Positions 22,501 to 34,067 are shown, numbered from the stretch's first letter. The stretch: 64,000 nucleotides of DNA from Effrenium voratum (GCA_963377175.1 CAUJNA010000191.1:1335039-1399038), one strand, 5' to 3'. Program-made: numbers and translations. Notes: generated by a model not told the origin, from the sequence alone.

Positions 22501-22920
22501 TTTGCTAAGATTCCGGCTATCCCAAAACATGTTTTCCTTTAGTTTGTCTCCGTTTCCCTTTGTTTCCCGGGGGTTTCCCGGGGGTTTCCCGCCCTCCCCG
22601 GGAAGGGCTTTCAACTCCAAAGGAACTCTGGCGGACTACTCCGGAATCAAACAACAGTGCAAGAACCTGTACATACCTGAACCCCTGTAATGTATACAAC
22701 ACAGATTGCGAAATTACGGGTCGATGAATGAACTATTGCCAACGATTACGCACACCCAGCCACTTGGGGCCCCAAATGGCTATCATGTCCATTAACCTCA
22801 AGGCCCCCTCCACATTTGGGGATGTGTCAAACTCGGGGGCCGAGCTGGCGGTGATCCTTTTGGCCATGCATGGGTCAAAATTCCGTACCCCCAGTGAACA
22901 TCCTAATCCCAACTAAAAAA
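19540..22920. other. Presumed intron, few signals
   Basis: No firm exon. A plus-strand string near 21123-21180 (AALTQKGERQWQWKLLQAAL) resembles a PPR repeat but lacks splice support. A minus frame at 21181-21435 is open without recognised motifs. Confidence 0.3.
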
Positions 22921-22921
22921 A

Positions 22922-22976
22922 CTAAAATGGGTGGCGCACCCCAAAATGGGATCCCATTGGTTTTGACCCACAGCCT
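22922..22976. repeat. Dispersed 55-bp repeat, copy 1
   Basis: Begins ACTAAAATGGGTGG and ends GGTTTTGACCC. It matches 33914-33968 at most positions, and both copies lie just downstream of a predicted minus-strand exon. Confidence 0.6.
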
Positions 22977-23014
22977 CTTCATTTCCCTTTCGATGCGAAC
23001 CTTAAAGCGGGTAC

Positions 23015-23106
23015 GGCCCCCTCGCTGCCGCCTGCCTTGGCTTCAGCAGCGCCAAAGCATCCAGCAGGACCTGCAGCTGCCGCACCGTTAACTCCGAGGA
23101 TTTCTC
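23015..23106 (-). CDS. Predicted exon, OPR/HPR-like helices
   Basis: Reads EKSSELTVRQLQVLLDALAL, then LKPRQAAARG. It is preceded by GTGCCAG|G and followed by GTACCC or an earlier GC donor. Start phase 0 matches the 23679-23759 exon. The pattern LxxRxLxxLLxALAxL fits organellar RNA-binding helical repeats; this is resemblance only. Confidence 0.55.
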
Positions 23107-23678
23107 CTGGCACATGGGGGGAGTGGTTACGGGTATTGACCAAATGCCGGGTTCCCTTTCAGTCTCCCTTAAAGCCAAGGTGAAAGGGACCCTCAAGAAA
23201 TACACACAACAAAAAGGAGCGACTAATTAAACTGAATTGGGGGCAAACATGGGCACTCCTAGGGGCCAATATCTCTAGGTTGTTCCAACAAGGTCTAAAA
23301 AGGACAGCCATGGGATTCAAGAATCGACTTCCGTGAGCCCAAACACAACACAAAGCAATCGCAGAAGGCAACGCGTATTCCCAAAAAGATACCCTCCCTT
23401 CCAACATGGAAGCCACCCGGGCACCTGATTGGTCCTACCTTCCATGGAACCTGAAGAGTCCAAACGCTTTTTGCACGATAAGGCACGTATTCTTTGAACA
23501 TCCGTTTTGTGCCTGGTACTGAAACGGGTCTCGTTGTTTGACAAAGTTTAACCAACCCTAGGGGAAATAGTGGATCCCCACCCTTCATGGATGTTCGCTC
23601 GTTCTCCCCGCCCTTTTGCAGTGGAATCGAGTTTTCTTCGGCAGCCGGCAGCGAAAAAAACCGCTAGCAGCCAAGCTC

Positions 23679-23759
23679 CTGAAGGACGAGCAAAGAGGCG
23701 GTCAAGAGGCGTGGCTGCAGCGCGCCGCAGCTGCCCAAAGATCTCACCATGGCAACCAC
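23679..23759 (-). CDS. Predicted exon, OPR/HPR-like helices
   Basis: Reads VVAMVRSLGSCGALQPRLLT, then ASLLVLQ, in 27 codons with phase 0 at both ends. The acceptor is AAATCAG|G. The donor would be GA (CTTCAG|GAGCTT). The plus strand also gives a good reading (KLLKDEQRGGQEAWLQRAAA with a GTCAGT donor), so strand is not secure. Confidence 0.42.
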
Positions 23760-23955
23760 CTGATTTCGGTCAGTCGTTGAAGTGGTGGTGGGCAATTTCC
23801 TCATTTCCGTTGAACTGGAACCAACTCAGTGTTTGATAAAATAGGCCGACCCGCCAAGTGGAGGTTTTCTTGCTGCCTTCCTTTCAACAGAACAGAACCG
23901 ACTGCGGCAACGTTTAACTCTGGAGACCATAGCAAATGGGGAGACTTAACTTCGC

Positions 23956-24800
23956 GATAGACTCGCCATTCAGTTGCAGGCATTCCCGGTGGCAATAGTT
24001 CTAGGCGATTAGGACATAAACCAGTATGTGGTTTGATAGACAGCAACTATTATTTGCCTCCCCGTGATGCTCCACTCGAACTGGAATGTACCATCGTATC
24101 AAATGAACATACACCAGTCATTACGCCAGTTGCTATTCCAGTGGATGTTAATGGTGTTCCAACAGACCCTTTACAACCTGACTAATACGGGGATTAGTTC
24201 ACAACTGGAGACACGCGCACCAAGTGGGAATTAAACACTGTAATTCCACGAGCCGAGGAAATTCAATTGGACAACACAGTCAATAATGACAGTGAAACAT
24301 CTTCTTGAAGGCCAGAAATTGAAATTAGTCTTCCCCATGTATCACACTATGACACAATCATTCCATGCGGCAGGACGCGAAATTAATAAATGGTGATGAT
24401 CGCCAAGCATACCAAGGCAAAGGGTTTCACAATTCCGATCTCCTGGCAGTTACAAATTAACAATAAGAACTATCCAGAGTGTGAATGTCAATCACTGGCA
24501 GAAGCCACACGCCATTGTTTGAACCCTGACCAAGATGCCTTTAGCATTTCCTACAAGCGGTTTGGAGAAGATACATTTATCGTTGGCACATCATTTTGAG
24601 AAAATGGCAGACACAAATTTCACTGGACAGAATACCAAGATGGGTGGTATGTTGGTATTCGAACTAAAAGGAACTAATGGAGCACTAACAACTGATGAAG
24701 ATGTGCGAGAAATATTTGTGCATATGAGTTTGCGAATAATTTATGGAATGGCGCGAATCGGGCAGTGTATTATATGTTTAAAATCAGAATATATCATACA
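23956..24800 (+). pseudogene. Decayed coding sequence, capsid-like guess
   Basis: One reading frame is protein-like from about 23956 to 24599 (for example LIDSNYYLPPRDAPLELECT and SISYKRFGEDTFIVGTSF) but carries in-frame stops near 24183, 24192, 24305, 24384 and 24597. From about 24598 the neighbouring frame carries on (TNFTGQNTKMGGMLVFELKG), so there is a +1 shift. The beta-strand-rich, Asn/Thr-rich character recalls viral structural proteins. No family is identified. The product is surely non-functional as it stands. Confidence 0.5.
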
Positions 24801-24904
24801 TATATATATATATATAATTTATATGTGTAAGGTTCATTAAATAAATAATAAGACAAACAAATGTAAGGTGTATTTGCAATCCTCACAACTTAAATATAGT
24901 CAAT

Positions 24905-25390
24905 TTGATAAAAGAGATAGTTAATACCTAAAGACATCTACACGTGAAATTGAAGTTAAGAAACTCAGAGGACGCATCAGTAGCATTAATAAAGAAGAAT
25001 GAAGAAGGGAACAAGAGAGCAAATCCTCAAAATAGATAGATTGACAATGTAACTACTCCGCCCAAATCTACCACATTCAACAAAGGAGCATCTAGAAAAA
25101 CGGATCAAAGAGCTGGAAGAATTAACATCTACGTAAACCCCATTATTATAATATTAATCATCTAACTATTATTACAATGAATATGGCAACTACAGCAAGT
25201 TTAGAGTTGATAACCCACGCGCACAATTTGGACTGAAGAAACGACCCACTTCTGAAGAAATCGCTAATTTAATAGGCGAGAACAAATGAACAGAAAAACA
25301 ACTGCCTGATAGAGATGAGTTTTTGGGCGGAAGCGACTCAAAGACTCAATTTTGCCTAAAGTTGTTCATCCCTTGGGCCCCTCTTTAGCT
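24905..25390 (+). pseudogene. Further decayed AT-rich coding remnants
   Basis: Charged helical fragments (STREIEVKKLRGRISSINKE near 24950; KEHLEKRIKELEELTST near 25085) are followed by a fragment with NEYGNYSKFRVDNPRAQFGL near 25173, broken by TGA at about 25290 and continuing in frame. They appear to be a second gene of the same insert. No family is recognised. Confidence 0.42.
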
Positions 25391-25583
25391 GTTCTGGGAA
25401 ACACCTGTTCCGCCCGTCAATTGCCCCCCGGTGAGCTATCCGCAATATAACCTTGGGTGAGACGGTTTGGGTGAGTTTCCTCGTCCCAAATCAGAAAAAC
25501 AAATGTAGGGGATGACCCATGAGTGTAGGTAAGAGCTGCACCCGAAGGAGAAACTAGTTCCCTCTCCGCTCCCCGTTTTTGGC

Positions 25584-25661
25584 CTCCGGCGGCGGAAGGT
25601 CCCTGAGCAGCTGCGGGCGCTTGCACAGCCGCAGCGAGGCATCACCCAGCCACTGCCGCGC
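25584..25661 (-). CDS. Predicted exon, OPR/HPR-like
   Basis: Reads ARQWLGDASLRLCKRPQLLR, then DLPPPE, in 26 codons. The acceptor is TTCGATTTCCAG|G and the donor is probably GC (GGAG|GCCAAA). Both ends are phase 0. The frame is open further 5' (KPFSVVFDFQ), so a longer exon is possible. Confidence 0.5.
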
Positions 25662-25700
25662 CTGGAAATCGAACACCACCGAAAACGGCTTAATACATAG

Positions 25701-25722
25701 CTTGACGCGCGCGCGCGCGCGC
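25701..25722. repeat. (GC)n microsatellite
   Basis: About 11 alternating CG/GC units lie just upstream of the exon ending at 25661. Such tracts can adopt Z-DNA. Confidence 0.85.
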
Positions 25723-26477
25723 GCCTTGAGGCGGGTCGTGCGATGTTTAGTAGTGCTTCTGGAGCAAGCGCGTAGCCCACACAAACGAGACAAATCAGGT
25801 AGAGCCACGCAAGAGGTGACCGGACATGGCGAACACTTAGCTCCTAGCTGCTTAGAAAACCTCGCGCCGCCCACCCTCTCAGTGTCCCTCCTTTGGGATA
25901 TCGGAAGTCAAAGGATTTTTCAATCATGCGTTCCTTCCCCTTAATTCGAACAAGAGTATGTGGCCATGTTGGCGTTTGAGGGTACCTAGTTAGTCCCCTT
26001 TTCCAGCAACATACCCATGTCAAACTCAAAAGAAGGGTGCTCCAACAGGAGCTTCCGGGGGAGCTGTCTGTCGCATGAGCAGACACTGTTTTTCTCGCCT
26101 GGGCCACGGACAAGATGTCCAAAGATGGGCGAGTTTTCTGGGTTATACGCGAAATTCGGGTGGGTCGCCCTCGACCAAGAATCAGCAAGTATCATAATCA
26201 TCTAGCACCTGACATGACGGAATCCCCTAGTGAAAGACCTTAGTAAGCTCATGTTCACCTCTAGCGAAATTCTCCCAAAAACAATCAACCTGAAAGGGGC
26301 CTTCAGGTGAAAGGAGACAACATATGCGACGCAGCCGGCTTGAGAAAAAACAAATCTCGAAAACCAAACTAACAACAACACAAGACCACAAATATCATAT
26401 TATATCATATTCTTCGGTGGCGTGTGGTGCGTTTTTTTTGTTTTGTTTTGCTTCTTCGGCTGACACCAGGTGGAAAC

Positions 26478-26580
26478 TCAGGCTGCGCCGTAGTCCTGTG
26501 GCACGCGGCTCCGCAGCTTCGCCAGGCTCTTGGCAGCAGAGGCCAAGGACTCGAAGGTCTCCCCTTGGAGCTGCAGCTTC
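26478..26580 (-). CDS. Predicted exon, terminal or with GA donor
   Basis: After GACCTTAG|G the reading is KLQLQGETFESLASAAKSLA, then KLRSRVPQDYGAA and a stop at 26478-26480. ESLASAAKSLAKL resembles the LASAAWALAKL motif of the 31721-31896 exon, so it is likely a repeat of the same protein. If the stop is used, this is a last exon. If AG|GACTAC at 26495 is a GA donor, it joins the 25584-25661 exon in phase 0. Confidence 0.58.
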
Positions 26581-26597
26581 CTAAGGTCACTTCGGCC

Positions 26598-26640
26598 AGG
26601 GGGGCGGGGGGGGGGGGGGCGGAGGGAAGGGGGGAGTCCC
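26598..26640. repeat. G-rich tract
   Basis: Long G runs broken by single C or A, able to form a G-quadruplex on the plus strand. It lies immediately upstream of the 26580 acceptor. Confidence 0.7.
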
Positions 26641-26644
26641 ATTC

Positions 26645-28776
26645 CAGTCCGAATCCATAGACAAGATGGAATGGCTTAAATGGAATTGGAAAAGGGGTCA
26701 GCCCTCTCCCATTCCCTTTGGTTCAGCTAGTTTCTGCAACCCGTGACCCGAACGATGGGAACACAACTGGAGCCTTTTTTTGGGGTCGGCACCCCATTGG
26801 TCTTCCAAGTTGAGAGAGGGACGGCGAAGAAAGTTGCCAGTGGTCATAAACCAAAATACATTGATCATTCATGGTCACCCAGGATAACTAACAGCACTAG
26901 TGGATTCATAGGGGGTCCCATTCAATCACAGCCCTATCGACTTATCTTTGTGCCGTCCACCTTTGGAGGGGCGCCCTTCTTTGAAGCCACAAGGTGCATT
27001 GATCTTGCGCACCTTCCATGGGCAGGGCACGTGTCACAGTGTCGCGTCTCTTGAAACACCACCTCACCCAATACAACTCACTGAGCGTTGGCCCCGTTTG
27101 GCTGGTGCTTGAGGTCGATCAAGCTGGAAACAGCCTCCCCCGCTACCAAGCACACTCGAGCGGCCTCCGTGGAACTCCTACCTCGTCCCTGCGAATTATC
27201 TAGCCTGAAATGCCGGGACCAGGAAAAGCCGCGCATGTGGTTTGCAAGGGGCCCATGATTCCTCAGCCCGAAGGTTGTGCAGCCAAGTTTCGAATCGCAC
27301 AGAAGCAGCACCAACCTAGGAGCAGCCGCAGCTTTGCTTCTCCAGACTTGCACATTCAACTGCACGGACTTTGTGCAGACCTTCATTGGAAAGGGGGGCT
27401 GCGCATCTTCGTGTTTGTTGGTATGAGGGCAGCATTCCTTAGGCTCCACGAATGTGTCAACTAGAGCAATCACTATCTGCTGTTAAACAAAGGGGGCCCC
27501 AAAGTAACCAGTTGATTCATTCCCAATGCGGTTGGATTCATTCACCCCGCTTGTGCAGGCATACCTACAGAGAGAATATGCCCATCTAAGGAGACGTGAC
27601 TCTTAACTAGGAGCTGGCCAACTCCTTGTTGAAGCTTGTGGCTTCTCTCTAAGGGAACCCTGGCCGCATTCCATCGCACATGGGGGTTTCAGGATCTGCT
27701 CGGTCGGTCGCTTTGCTGGAGACCACGATCGGAACTGACCTGTAAGCACGTCGGGGCTTCCAACAACGGGCGGGGTACAACAATAGTCCGTCCAGTTGTC
27801 CGAATGTTGTCTGGGAAGCAAGGTTCCTTGAAACCGGGGCCTTTCTTGGACGATCAGTCCACTTGTCAAGTGGTTTGGGTTTCCCTACTTTCAACGCCCT
27901 GAGTTGATTCACTTAACTACTGGGACGACTGGTCGTCCAACCTTGGGCTGACTGCGCATGTGCAAACAAGACACTGCCTGAGCATGGCATGCGGCTTCTC
28001 CATCCCAGCCCAAGCAGTCTCCGATGCCTGCCCCGCAAAGCAGGAATCCACACACTCTCCAAAGCGCAAATCACTCCGTTGAGCGCGGCCACAGTCTTGA
28101 AAGGGCGCTGAGCACTCATACGTCATGTATGGTATGCAAGTGTGCATGTGCCAAACATTCAGGGAGAAATAACTATGTGTAGGTGTATGATATGTACAAG
28201 TATGTGTGTTGTTGTTGGGAAGGGGCCAAGGGCTGTCCAGGCTGTTGTCTTGGCTCAATCATCGCGGTTTCCAAAATCATCGCTTCCGGTGATGCCCGTC
28301 ATTGCTTCAAACGAGTCCTTCTGTGTACCTCGTAATTGGGCATGACTATTGATTAGGGACCCTTTGGTGGACATCATGTAGGCAGGGATTCAGTTCCCCA
28401 GCCGCTGCAGGAAGTGGCTCTCTACTGAGATTCATAGCCACGTGCCTTCTTTATTCTGCATAGGGCCTCCAAAGCCTTTTTCTAGAATCTGACTGGCCAT
28501 GCACTGGTTCAAAGCACCCAGGCTGCAGTATGCTCGCCCTTGGGTCAAAATTCACCATCAGGTTGTTGGGGGAACCTCCCAATCTTTCCTTACGGGGACT
28601 TACTGTCCAAACAGTCTTATCTAAAATAGGTTGGGGAACCCCTCAAGATCAAAGGCCCGGGTTCCCTTTGTTTTCCTTTCAAATCAACCCCCGCGAAGAG
28701 ATGCGAAGAGGGCCTATCAACTCAGAAAACAACAGTCCGAAATGTGTCCACGCAATTGACCTCTTAAAGTCTCAAC
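26645..28776. other. Presumed intron
   Basis: No firm exon. It holds core-repeat copy 3 at 28357-28382. A plus-strand frame at 27210-27464 is open but unsupported. Confidence 0.35.
28357..28382 (+). repeat. Dispersed 26-bp core repeat, copy 3
   Basis: Contains GGACCCTTTGGTGGACATCA and continues TGTAGG, linking copies 1 and 2. Confidence 0.5.
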
Positions 28777-28842
28777 CTGCTCGAATGCCAGCCTCTGCGT
28801 AGGCCGACAGCAGGTTCGCGTGCTCCTGCGCTTTGATAGCAC
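28777..28842 (-). CDS. Predicted exon, OPR/HPR-like repeat
   Basis: Reads AIKAQEHANLLSAYAEAGIR. QEHANLLSAYAEAG fits the QxxANxxWAxAxxG pattern of heptatricopeptide-type repeats. The acceptor is CCGACAG|G and the donor is GCAG|GTTGAG. Start phase 1 matches the end of the 29828-29904 exon. Confidence 0.6.
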
Positions 28843-29827
28843 CTGTCGGTCCAGCTGCGGACGGGGGTCTCAAAAGTAAATGATGTCACTGCACGATTCG
28901 TAACCCCTGACTTAAAGTTTCCCCTTTTGCCTCCCAGATTCCCACAACTACTAAAGTAGAGGGCCAAGGTTTGCTCCAAAAAGCCCTAACCAATCATTTT
29001 TTAGGCCTCCCCAAAAAGACCTGATCGAAGGTACCCCCCAAGCCATCCCAAGCCAAAACCTGCCAAAAAGTTGGCTTTCCTTTTTGCCTAGTCTGCACTT
29101 CGGACTCAGCCACTATGAAACCCTCAAGTTTTCCCCCCAAACAATGTGCTTGCCCAGACATGCATAATATTTCTTGCTAAAGTTTGTTTGGCATGACAGG
29201 GTGTCAAAGCTCGCAAAGGGCCCCTCCTTGGAGACCAGCCCCCCCCATTGACAGAAAACACCCCGCGATGTATCAAGCCCCTTCTGGCTCAAACCAAAAA
29301 ACAGGACCGAAGCGGCTATCCAGGTTCCTGTTTCACCAAAGGGCTCCAGATTCATCAGGGGGTCCTCCAGTTGTTGGGGCTTGTCCAAACCTTGTCCACC
29401 TCGAAGAGGGTGGGGGGGGGGACCATGTACTTATCAGGGGTCAGACTCAAACCAGCGCCCTTTATGCTCAAGCAAATTGACCTTCAAGGACATCTATGGT
29501 CCAAACTAAAAGCCACTCTTAAAAGGTTTCCAGCAAAGCAATTGACAGGACTGGATGTAGGTGAAAAAACGCCCTGCAAACCCCGCCAACCGAGCTCCCC
29601 CCCACAGTTCCTGATATGTTCTCGTTTGATCCCTTGTCCGAAGCGAAACCAAAATAAACTTTGCCTCGGTTCCTTGATAGCTTTAAGCATCGTCTTTGCT
29701 AAGAGCAAACATTCCTGGTGACAGAGGGTCCGGAAAAAAAAAAAAGGAAAAAATGCAAACTAAACCCATCTTCTTTTGGCTTTCTTTTCGCGAAATAATG
29801 TGCTGCTAGCCATCCTCTGCCCGGCAC

Positions 29828-29904
29828 CTTCGGCCGTGAACGACGGCAGCTGGCGGCTGGCGCTCTTCAGCAGCTGGCGGGTGACGCGCTCTTTGGCCAT
29901 GACC
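29828..29904 (-). CDS. Predicted exon, helical
   Basis: Reads VMAKERVTRQLLKSASRQLP, then SFTAE. It is bounded by GCGCAG|G and GAAG|GTGCCG. Phases 2 to 1 fit both neighbours (31721-31896 and 28777-28842). The plus strand is open too, but its splice signals are poorer. Confidence 0.58.
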
Positions 29905-31720
29905 CTGCGCTGTCGTTTGAAAGGTGTGGCGCCCCAAAAGGCCCTGAGACTGGCAACGGTGGCAGCTGGTACCCGTTCTTTGGATAACACTTCTGTTGGT
30001 AACATATTCCTTTGGTGGCTCCATCAATGGTTTCCTTCAATCACAGTTTCCTTTGCGGAGGTTTCTTCGAAGAGGTTTCTTCGCAGAGGTTTCTTTGGCA
30101 AGTCCCCGAAATGTACCTCTTGCCGCACGGGCGCCTTAAAATGCTGATGGGCAATACCTAGAAAAATGCGCTTTGGGAAAAGAAACCAAAGCATTCACAA
30201 CTGCAACATTGCGGAGAAACCGGACCGTACGCTGGGATTCAAGGGCGAAATTGCACAGCTGACAGGAGCCACCCGCCTAACTGCTGCAAAACCTGCACAT
30301 CCGTCTGGTTGCCAAATCCGACCCCCCAGTGTAGAGACCTTCGTTTAACAATGCCTTGCTGCTGATTTTAAGGGGTGTTTTCTGACATGATGGAAGGCGT
30401 GCGGAAGACTACAAGCTCATAACAAGCCAAGCCTGGTCCAATTCATGACTGGGAAACGGGCATGCTTGAACATCGCGAAAGCGCAAGACTTAATCTGCAA
30501 AGCGCCACTGTTATCCGTTATTCACACAAGCTTCTCAAACGCAACCAGAACTGCACATTCAACTTTCCCACCTACCAACTTGGAACCTGAAGAATATCCT
30601 AGATCATGCCGTTCTCAAACATGACACGAGGCGTCAGAAAAGCGGGGACCACAGGCAATGCCCAAAAGGGCATCTTCGGGTCATGCCGTGACGACCACCT
30701 GATTCCCGCTGCCCGGGTGTGCAAATGTTGCTTGCCAAGTAACCATGGTAATAAAGGACATCCCTTCATGAATTCCTAAGTAGGTTGGCAAAAAACAAGG
30801 CCAAACTTCTGGTTCGCCACCCTAAATGGGCTTCCCAAGCAGCTCAAAGTCCAGCAACAGGTAGGTGGCGCCTCGCAAAGGACCAGCACATGATGGAGAC
30901 GTGTGACAAGAGAATGCCCTCGAAGCGTACCCGCCATGAGCGATCCGTCCGCTTCACGCACAGCCGCATGAAATCCTGAGCTGAGGCATGGCGGCGTAGG
31001 GTTGCCAAATGGGACTTGTTTCTTGGAGTTGGTAGCCTCTAAGGCTTGCTTTTGAGCCAGCCTGGTCGAAACCCCGGGGGCCTAGTCGTAATCTGGAATC
31101 CGCTGAATCCTTGTTTTGGTTGGTAAGCCTCTTAATTTTGGGTCAACACCGTGTTGGAGCATGATCTAATCCGTAAACCGTCCAATCCGTAATCCGCTAA
31201 CCATAGGGGGTTAAGTTTTGAACTAGATAGTGTTTTATTTGTTTTGGAAAAGGAAACGCAACAAGTGCTAGTTCTCATGTTTCGAGCCAAGCCCAATGGG
31301 AAGATTTACTTGCAGCTTGCAAGCAACTGACTGTTTGGCCTAGGGTGTTGAAGCCAAGTGGAGGGACACCGCCAGATCTCCAAGCCAAGCACCTTCTGTC
31401 TCTGGGAAGGGGGGGGCGGAATTGTGCACCGAAATCACAAGGGATGAGAGTGCAAATGAACAACTGGGGTTGCTTCAAAATATGGGAACCTCCCCAAAAA
31501 AGGTCCTTCAAAACCAGCCCCAAAAGGGTCGGATCATTCATTTCCGAGCCGCAAAATCCCAAGACAGGCTGTGAAACAAAAAAACACTCTGTTCATCAGT
31601 TCAGTCAAGGGTGAAAAACATGCAAAATGGCCCCAACGCGATGACCAAACACAAAACCACCAAAACACGGAGAAAAAAAACAACCCCCCAAAACAAAAAC
31701 TACCCATGACCACAAAACAC
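29905..31720 (-). other. Presumed intron
   Basis: About 1.8 kb between two phase-matched exons. A short local repeat of AATCCGTAA/AACCGTCC units lies at 31168-31200. Nothing else is recognised. Confidence 0.4.
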
Positions 31721-31896
31721 AAACGGCGCGTTTCGGCGTCGCGTGTGGGGGCCGTTTTCCGGTGTCTCAGAGGCGCCGCCAGGCTCCGGAGGAAGCCGTG
31801 GGCCGCGCCGGTGGCGCCGGTGGCGCCGGTGGCGCCGGCGTCCGAGAGCTTCGCCAGCGCCCAGGCGGCCGAGGCGAGGTGCTGGATCTCCGCCTC
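31721..31896 (-). CDS. Predicted exon with LASAAWALAKL motif and GAT repeat
   Basis: After CCGACTCGAG|G the reading is EAEIQHLASAAWALAKLSDA, then GATGATGATGAAHGFLRSLA. The motif QxLAxxAWALAKL is typical of OPR/HPR/FASTK-like organellar RNA-binding proteins. A 9-bp repeat (ACCGGCGCC on minus) encodes Gly-Ala-Thr three times. With donor GTGTTT the length is 176 nt, phase 0 to 2, which fits the next exon. Confidence 0.6.
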
Positions 31897-32709
31897 CTCG
31901 AGTCGGGAAGTCGAGGTGTTCCCCGGTCCAAGGATTCCCTGGAAACTGGGGGCGCAGAAGCAACATATGCTTTTATTGGTTGCTCGGGAAAATGAGATGA
32001 ATATCGAGTCTGCTCATGTTTCTTTGTCAAACTTTCGATCACTGTGTGCAAAGAATTGTAAGCAGGATAGGGGTTCGCCTGGGAGCTTGCGCTGCCATTG
32101 CCGGCTTATGACTTCTTTGGGCGTGACTTCTGTATGGTCGAGGCGTTTATTGTTTCCTTGTGTCTTTGATTGTTTGTTTGTGTCTGGAAGTGAAGCAATA
32201 AGTTGCCCACCTACAGGAGTTCATTCCCCAACAAAGTTGGCAAGCTTACTCATAGCGCACGCGAAAAATAGCGACTCCTGCAACAGCTCACCCATGCGGT
32301 GACTCAGGCCGGTGATAAGTGGGCCTGGCCGGCGTGTTCGACTGGGGCCCTAGCACAAAATTTGTCAACTTTGACCCTCTATGGTGGGCTTGCGCTTTAG
32401 AACAAATGCGACTCCCGCATTTTCGCCACACACAAATTCCCGCAAACAAAGGGGCTTGAGTGCATCATGCGATCTGTAGCAGCCTGAGTGCGACCGGTTG
32501 AATCCATGACACTAAGGCTCTGTTTCGCTATCCATGGATGCCATTGACCACCAATCACTTTGAGAAGGTAGCATGGTACAGAATCTTTGCTTGTTCCATT
32601 TCGTGAGGTTTGGGTGCTTGATGCAACAGGAGTGTGTCGCAAAGCTGGGAGAAAGCGCTGCAAGAGGGAAGCTACAATTTGGAAGGCCTCTCGTTCAGCA
32701 AGGCTACAC

Positions 32710-32776
32710 CTCTCTCCCAGCCTTCCGGATCCAGCGTGACTCCAAGCTTCGCAAGCGACCACAGGATGTTGGCGAC
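32710..32776 (-). CDS. Predicted exon with VANILWSLAKLG motif
   Basis: Reads VANILWSLAKLGVTLDPEGW, then ER. This is the clearest OPR/HPR-type helix A in the window. It is bounded by CGCGCGAG|G and AGAG|GTGTAG. Phase 0 start matches the 33975-34067 exon. The phase 1 end does not fit the 31896 exon, so a small exon may be missed between them. Confidence 0.65.
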
Positions 32777-33539
32777 CTCGCGCGGGGGACGCGCCAAATC
32801 CAAGCCCCCACCATTCGAGGCAAAACAGCTCGTTGATGCTAAGCTAAGGGCTACAAACCCACCCAACCATTCTCTGCACATTGGTTGGAAATGGGGGGGT
32901 GCGTTCGACCATGTTCCAAACGCTCAGAACAAGCAAAATCAAGCGAAATGGCTCGGCATGCTTTTGGCCGCCCTTTGAGTGCCAAGAGCAAGAGTCCGAA
33001 TATATCTCCCAACCACACATTGAACCTTTCAAGGGCCACTTCCTTTCCGCTCTCCAAGAGCGATCCCCGTGTTTGTGGAACATTGGATCCTGTAGCCATC
33101 TTCGGTGATACTCAGGGAAAACCGTTTTAAAGCGTCAGCCTGGTAAATCCGGCTACGCCCTGGGGCAGCAGGTTGCCGCTAGGCAATTTGCCTGCTAGCT
33201 TTAGCTATGGGGGCGTCGTGATGCGTTGTCACCAGCTCGGGCTTGCGGCTGTGCTTGCATGTGGGAAACCCTCGCGAAACATTGCGTATATGCGCCGCGT
33301 GGCTGACATCATCAGGGTGTGGGGTTGGGCTTGGGTGATGCCTCAGCGGGGCTTGGTTTGTATCATCGAGACTTCCTTCGAAAAAGCCTCTCAACCCAAA
33401 GCGCTGATTTTTAAAAGGTACCGAAGGGATACAAGCAGGGTTCATTTTCACGCATTTTGGTGCCAAGCGCTGCCGGGCACGCCGGCGATGCTGGGCCCTT
33501 GCTCTACAAAAAGCCGTAAATACCATCAAACACTGCTAT

Positions 33540-33620
33540 GCTGAGCGCTCGGCTGTTGTTCTGTCCGTTTTGCGTTGCGGGCTCGGCTGTTGTTTTGTTC
33601 CGGCTGCTATTTTGCGGCGT
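33540..33620. repeat. Imperfect tandem duplication
   Basis: GGCTCGGCTGTTGTT-containing units of about 40 bp occur twice, around 33544 and 33580. Confidence 0.4.
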
Positions 33621-33913
33621 TTTGTTGCGTTTGCGTTTCCGGGCTGGCTTGCGGGCTGTTCTTCTTGGGCTGCTCGTTCTGGGGCCTCTGGCGACCCCAT
33701 GTGAACCTTCTGGGTTGGGGCCCGGCTGGGGCCCAGAAAGCTGGCATCCGTGGCATCATCTGGGGCTGGAGTGGGCAACATGCATAACCTAAACAGCCAT
33801 ATCAAAGCACAGGATACGGTTCTCATAAAAAAAAAAAAACAAAAAAAAAAACATGACATGACATAGTCTAACTTCAAAGAGGCGTAGCCGCCTACCGCAG
33901 GCCCAAAAGATAG

Positions 33914-33968
33914 ACTAAAATGGGTGGTGCACCTGCCCCAAAATGGTATCCTGTTGGTTTTGACCCCC
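33914..33968. repeat. Dispersed 55-bp repeat, copy 2
   Basis: Matches copy 1 at 22922-22976 and, on minus, begins within 10 bp of the donor of the 33975-34067 exon. Confidence 0.6.
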
Positions 33969-33974
33969 AGCCAC

Positions 33975-34067
33975 ATCTCTCTCTGCCGTCCGAGGCGCGT
34001 GCAAGGGCTGCGCGGCTTGGAGGCACGACAGCACCGCTGTCTCCAGACTCAACGCCAGGTCCTCCGC
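33975..34067 (-). CDS. Predicted exon, helical repeat
   Basis: Reads AEDLALSLETAVLSCLQAAQ, then PLHAPRTAERD, in 31 codons with phase 0 at both ends. The acceptor is CCCCCCGTTCAG|G and the donor is GTGGCT. It joins in frame with 34234-34266 and 32710-32776. Confidence 0.65.

Larger units (their letters stand above)
23950..25390 (+). mobile_element. AT-rich insert with decayed virus- or transposon-like genes
   Basis: GC content drops clearly relative to both sides. Several plus-strand coding remnants in one orientation read like genuine AT-rich protein but are broken by stops and a frameshift. The ends are not defined. The insert sits within a presumed intron of the minus-strand gene between the exons at 23759 and 25584. 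Confidence 0.6.

Noticed and set aside
31571..32302. 243-codon plus-strand open frame
   Set aside because: Its only protein-like part mirrors the minus-strand exon at 31721-31896, which carries a recognised motif.
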